Of a stretch of DNA of 7,568 nucleotides, positions 5,529 through 7,568 are shown piece after piece. The stretch covers positions 1 to 7,568 of the forward strand of contig JABZIF010000050.1 in the NCBI GenBank assembly GCA_015258485.1, read 5' to 3'. Each line of letters begins with the position of its first letter. Positions within the stretch are counted from its first letter, which is position 1. The notes beneath the pieces were generated by a model. The model saw only the letters and a list, made by a program, of their open reading frames with translations. It did not search any database and was not told where the DNA came from. This stretch comes from Atopobiaceae bacterium. GTDB taxonomy: Bacteria > Actinomycetota > Coriobacteriia > Coriobacteriales > Atopobiaceae. The position numbers and the translations under genes are program-made.

Positions 5529-6560
5529 GTGAACTTCGCCGACTATCTCAAGCAAAAACTTCCCGCCGTTGAGTCAGAGATTATGCGCGGACTTCCCTCG
5601 CCTACAGCAGACAGCTCAGAGCATATTCGTACGGACCTAGAAACCTATCTCTACCAGCCACTCACTCACTTCAGTGCAGGTGGTGGCAAGCGCGTGCGCC
5701 CAGTTCTCTGCTGCCTAGGCGCCGAGGCAGTTGGCGAATCAGCTGAAGCCGTCCTACCTGTTGCCTGCGCCATCGAGGACTTCCAGTCAGCAGCGCTTAT
5801 CCACGATGACATTGCAGACAAATCAGAAATGCGTCGTGGCGAGAAATGCCTCTATAAAACACTGGGAACTGGTCTTGCTATCAATGTTGGTGATGCCGCT
5901 CTGGTAAATGTTATCAGGCGCGTTACCATGGCCAGCAACCTTACTGACCAGCTTAAAGTTCGCATCATTGACACACTTCTCGTCATGGAAGAACACACTC
6001 TTGAAGGGCAAGCTTTAGACCTTGGCTGGGCACAAAATGAAAGGTGGGACATAACCTCCGCACAATACCTCTTTATGTCTCGTGCCAAAACAGCCTACTA
6101 TTCTGCAGCGTATCCCCTTGTACTCGGCGCACTAATTGGTGATGCACCGGATAACACATTGCAAGTACTTAAAGAATTTGGACTCAAGGCCGGCCTTGCT
6201 TTTCAGTTACAAGATGATCTTCTCAACCTTATTGGTAATGCAGAAGCCCAAGGAAAAGACTATAGATCCGATATCACCGAAGGCAAACGGACTCTTGCTG
6301 TTGTATACGCCCTTGAGCATCTCAGCGAGCCAGATAAAACTGAACTTATCTCCATACTTTCTGCGCATACTACTGATACTTTATTGTTAGCTCGTGCTGT
6401 AAAGCTCATGAAGGATGCAAATGCGCTAGAATTTGTCCACACATATGCGCTTTCCCTTGTAGCTGAGGCAAAGAACATACTTAATACCGCAACACTTACT
6501 GAAGACGCTCGCGACACACTCTTGTCTATGGCAGACTTCTTTGTGAACCGAGAAAGGTAA
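5529..6560 (+). CDS. Polyprenyl (geranylgeranyl-type) diphosphate synthase
   Basis: This trans-isoprenyl diphosphate synthase condenses isopentenyl diphosphate units onto an allylic primer. It has 343 residues and starts at GTG 5529 with AGGA 5 bases before it, overlapping the galE stop. Motifs: GGGKRVRP (51-58, diphosphate binding), first Asp-rich motif HDDIADKSEMRRG with D93, D94 and D97, GQALDL (160-165), the Lys-Thr pair in SRAKTAYY, and the second motif FQLQDDLLNL (225-234). The second motif has Asn (N233) where DDxxD has its last Asp, a form best known from eukaryotic geranylgeranyl synthases. Small residues (Ala-Ala) at positions -4 and -5 before the first motif would allow products longer than farnesyl by the usual chain-length rule. 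It could serve quinone, carotenoid or undecaprenyl-linked supply; which one cannot be told. The next gene begins 2 bases after the TAA. Confidence 0.92.
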   Translation: MNFADYLKQKLPAVESEIMRGLPSPTADSSEHIRTDLETYLYQPLTHFSAGGGKRVRPVLCCLGAEAVGESAEAVLPVACAIEDFQSAALIHDDIADKSEMRRGEKCLYKTLGTGLAINVGDAALVNVIRRVTMASNLTDQLKVRIIDTLLVMEEHTLEGQALDLGWAQNERWDITSAQYLFMSRAKTAYYSAAYPLVLGALIGDAPDNTLQVLKEFGLKAGLAFQLQDDLLNLIGNAEAQGKDYRSDITEGKRTLAVVYALEHLSEPDKTELISILSAHTTDTLLLARAVKLMKDANALEFVHTYALSLVAEAKNILNTATLTEDARDTLLSMADFFVNRER

Positions 6561-6562
6561 TT

Positions 6563-7492
6563 ATGGACCCTATTACTCCTGGTAGCACAGGTGCTGCCGT
6601 AGAAGACATCCAAGAAAGACTTTCCAAGCTTGGTTACGAAATCACTAGTTCCGAGCGAGAAGACCATTCTTTTGGTAAATCAACTGCTCGTGCAGTCGCT
6701 CGTTTTAGGCTTGACCATGACCTTTCTTTAGGAGAAGACGTTGATACTCCTACTTGGTCAGTTTTGGTCGATGAAGGATATGAACTCGGCGATAGAACAC
6801 TCTATCTACGTCTTCCAAACTTTCACGGTAACGACGTTCGTCAACTGCAAGAACGTCTTAATATCTTGGGTTTTTCGTGTGGTAACGTCGATGGTTATTA
6901 CGGAGTCCATACAGAAGCTGCCGTTAAGCTCTTCCAAGAAAGCGTCGGTGAGCTTGCAGACGGTATGGCATTCCAGGACACCCTTGATGCTATTGAGCGT
7001 CTGCGCCACGTTTGGTCGGGCAAGCAGGCAAAAGGTCCTCATCCACAGGGCCCTATGGGCTTTGCTCGCGCTGCCAATGTACTTGAAACCACCTGTATTG
7101 CTATCACCGGAGAAGATCCTATTTCTAGAAATGTTGCTGCTCGCGTTTACAATCTCTCTAAAGCAACTACTGAAGCAAGTGGCATGACCTTACTTGATAG
7201 AGCAGATTCTCCAACTGATGCAGCCACTGTTTTAGTTTTAACTTCTCATGATGTTTCTAACATACCCGCACGTGGCCATGTAGGTATTGGGTCTGTTTCT
7301 ATGACAGAAAATGATACACTTCCCGCACGTCTTCGTACTGCTATCGAATCTGCAGATACTACAGGATCTCCCATCAAAATTGTACTTCCAGAAGGAACTA
7401 ATGTAGACGGCTCATTTACCACAGCAGATGCACAAACTTTAGCAGTTCTTGTTCTTGACGCAATTTGTGGCGCATTTTCGTCATTAAGCTGA
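6563..7492 (+). CDS. CwlM-like protein: two peptidoglycan-binding domains plus degenerate amidase-like domain
   Basis: There are 309 residues with ATG 6563 preceded by AAAGG at 5-bp spacing. Two PG_binding_1 repeats are clear: residues 5-70 (GAAVEDIQERLSKLGYEI and FGKSTARAVARFRLDH) and 82-148 (NDVRQLQERLNILGFSCG, DGYYGVHTEAAVKLFQE). A Gly/Pro-rich linker leads to a domain at about 173-309 whose strand/helix pattern, with a DRADSPTDAA block, resembles an N-acetylmuramoyl-alanine amidase (Amidase_3) fold. The GHGG-type start and zinc-binding His/Glu set are not evident, so catalysis is doubtful. There is no signal peptide or membrane segment, so it should be cytosolic. The order of two binding repeats then an amidase-like domain matches CwlM, which in mycobacteria is a cytoplasmic regulator of peptidoglycan precursor synthesis. 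A similar regulatory role here is inference. It is tightly coupled to the prenyl synthase gene (2-base gap). Confidence 0.75.
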   Translation: MDPITPGSTGAAVEDIQERLSKLGYEITSSEREDHSFGKSTARAVARFRLDHDLSLGEDVDTPTWSVLVDEGYELGDRTLYLRLPNFHGNDVRQLQERLNILGFSCGNVDGYYGVHTEAAVKLFQESVGELADGMAFQDTLDAIERLRHVWSGKQAKGPHPQGPMGFARAANVLETTCIAITGEDPISRNVAARVYNLSKATTEASGMTLLDRADSPTDAATVLVLTSHDVSNIPARGHVGIGSVSMTENDTLPARLRTAIESADTTGSPIKIVLPEGTNVDGSFTTADAQTLAVLVLDAICGAFSSLS

Positions 7493-7535
7493 TACACTAT
7501 TTAGGGTTGTGTACAAACCAACGTAGTGATTACAT

Positions 7536-7568
7536 TGGGGTATCGTCCAACGGTTAGGACACGGGTTT
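7536..7568 (+). tRNA. tRNA-Gln, 5' part only (cut by window end)
   Basis: The visible 33 bases fit tRNA positions 1-33. Acceptor 5' strand is TGGGGTA, then TC, a D-arm GTCC/GGAC around AACGGTTA, A26, the 5' anticodon strand CGGGT and the start of the loop TT. The window stops exactly before the anticodon. T at position 1 with TGGGGTA is characteristic of bacterial tRNA-Gln, and the GTC-type D-stem also fits tRNA-Glu/Gln. The identity therefore rests on the acceptor stem, not the anticodon. No terminator for the preceding operon is evident in the 43 bases between, so it may be read through into the tRNA. Confidence 0.8.

Noticed and set aside
7495..7528. CACTA/TAGTG inverted repeat between the CwlM-like gene and the tRNA as a terminator
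   Set aside because: The arms are 5 bp, 24 bases apart, with no T-tract after them; not enough for a terminator call.

Overview
The window reads as a bacterial chromosome in which an AT-rich, partly broken peptide-natural-product cassette sits between moderately GC-rich housekeeping genes. PurL carries its own C-terminal glutamine amidotransferase domain. A galE, polyprenyl diphosphate synthase and peptidoglycan-binding (CwlM-like) run leads into a tRNA gene. Together with the codon use, this suggests an actinobacterial host, best guess Coriobacteriia (Atopobium/Lancefieldella/Olsenella-like). That placement is an inference and was not checked against a database.

Layout. (1) Bases 1-1067, + strand: the 3' part of purL, closed by a strong hairpin terminator (1096-1131). 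(2) Bases 1151-3898, - strand: a low-GC cassette. In transcription order it holds a short Cys-rich peptide gene (3898 to 3771) whose leader and core lie in two frames, a small BtrH-N-like gene (3682 to 3347) with a likely late frameshift, an intact ABC ATPase (3350 to 2655), an intact MacB/FtsX-type permease (2642 to 1440), and a remnant gene (1430 to 1151) spread over three frames. (3) Bases about 3900-4100: an AT-rich spacer with an inverted repeat that encloses a TATAAA. (4) Bases about 4101-4420: an unassigned, hairpin-dense stretch that looks like a structured RNA. (5) Bases 4466-7492, + strand: galE, polyprenyl synthase and a CwlM-like protein, tightly spaced as an operon. (6) Bases 7536-7568: the first 33 nt of a tRNA, probably tRNA-Gln, cut by the window edge just before the anticodon.

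How the genes may work together. The minus-strand cassette looks like a ribosomally made, modified peptide (RiPP)-like locus: a Glu-rich leader ending in EVMIAP, a tiny Cys/Gly core ending TCGCGCGGICW, a BtrH-like protein, and an ABC exporter or immunity pair. No cyclodehydratase, radical-SAM or lanthipeptide synthetase is present, so either the chemistry comes from elsewhere or the locus is a remnant. Intact transporter genes beside frameshifted peptide genes suggest that transport or self-protection was kept after production was lost. Clustered single-base sequencing errors are the main alternative. The plus-strand operon joins UDP-sugar supply (GalE), isoprenoid synthesis, and a protein that probably senses or regulates peptidoglycan synthesis, which fits cell-envelope work.
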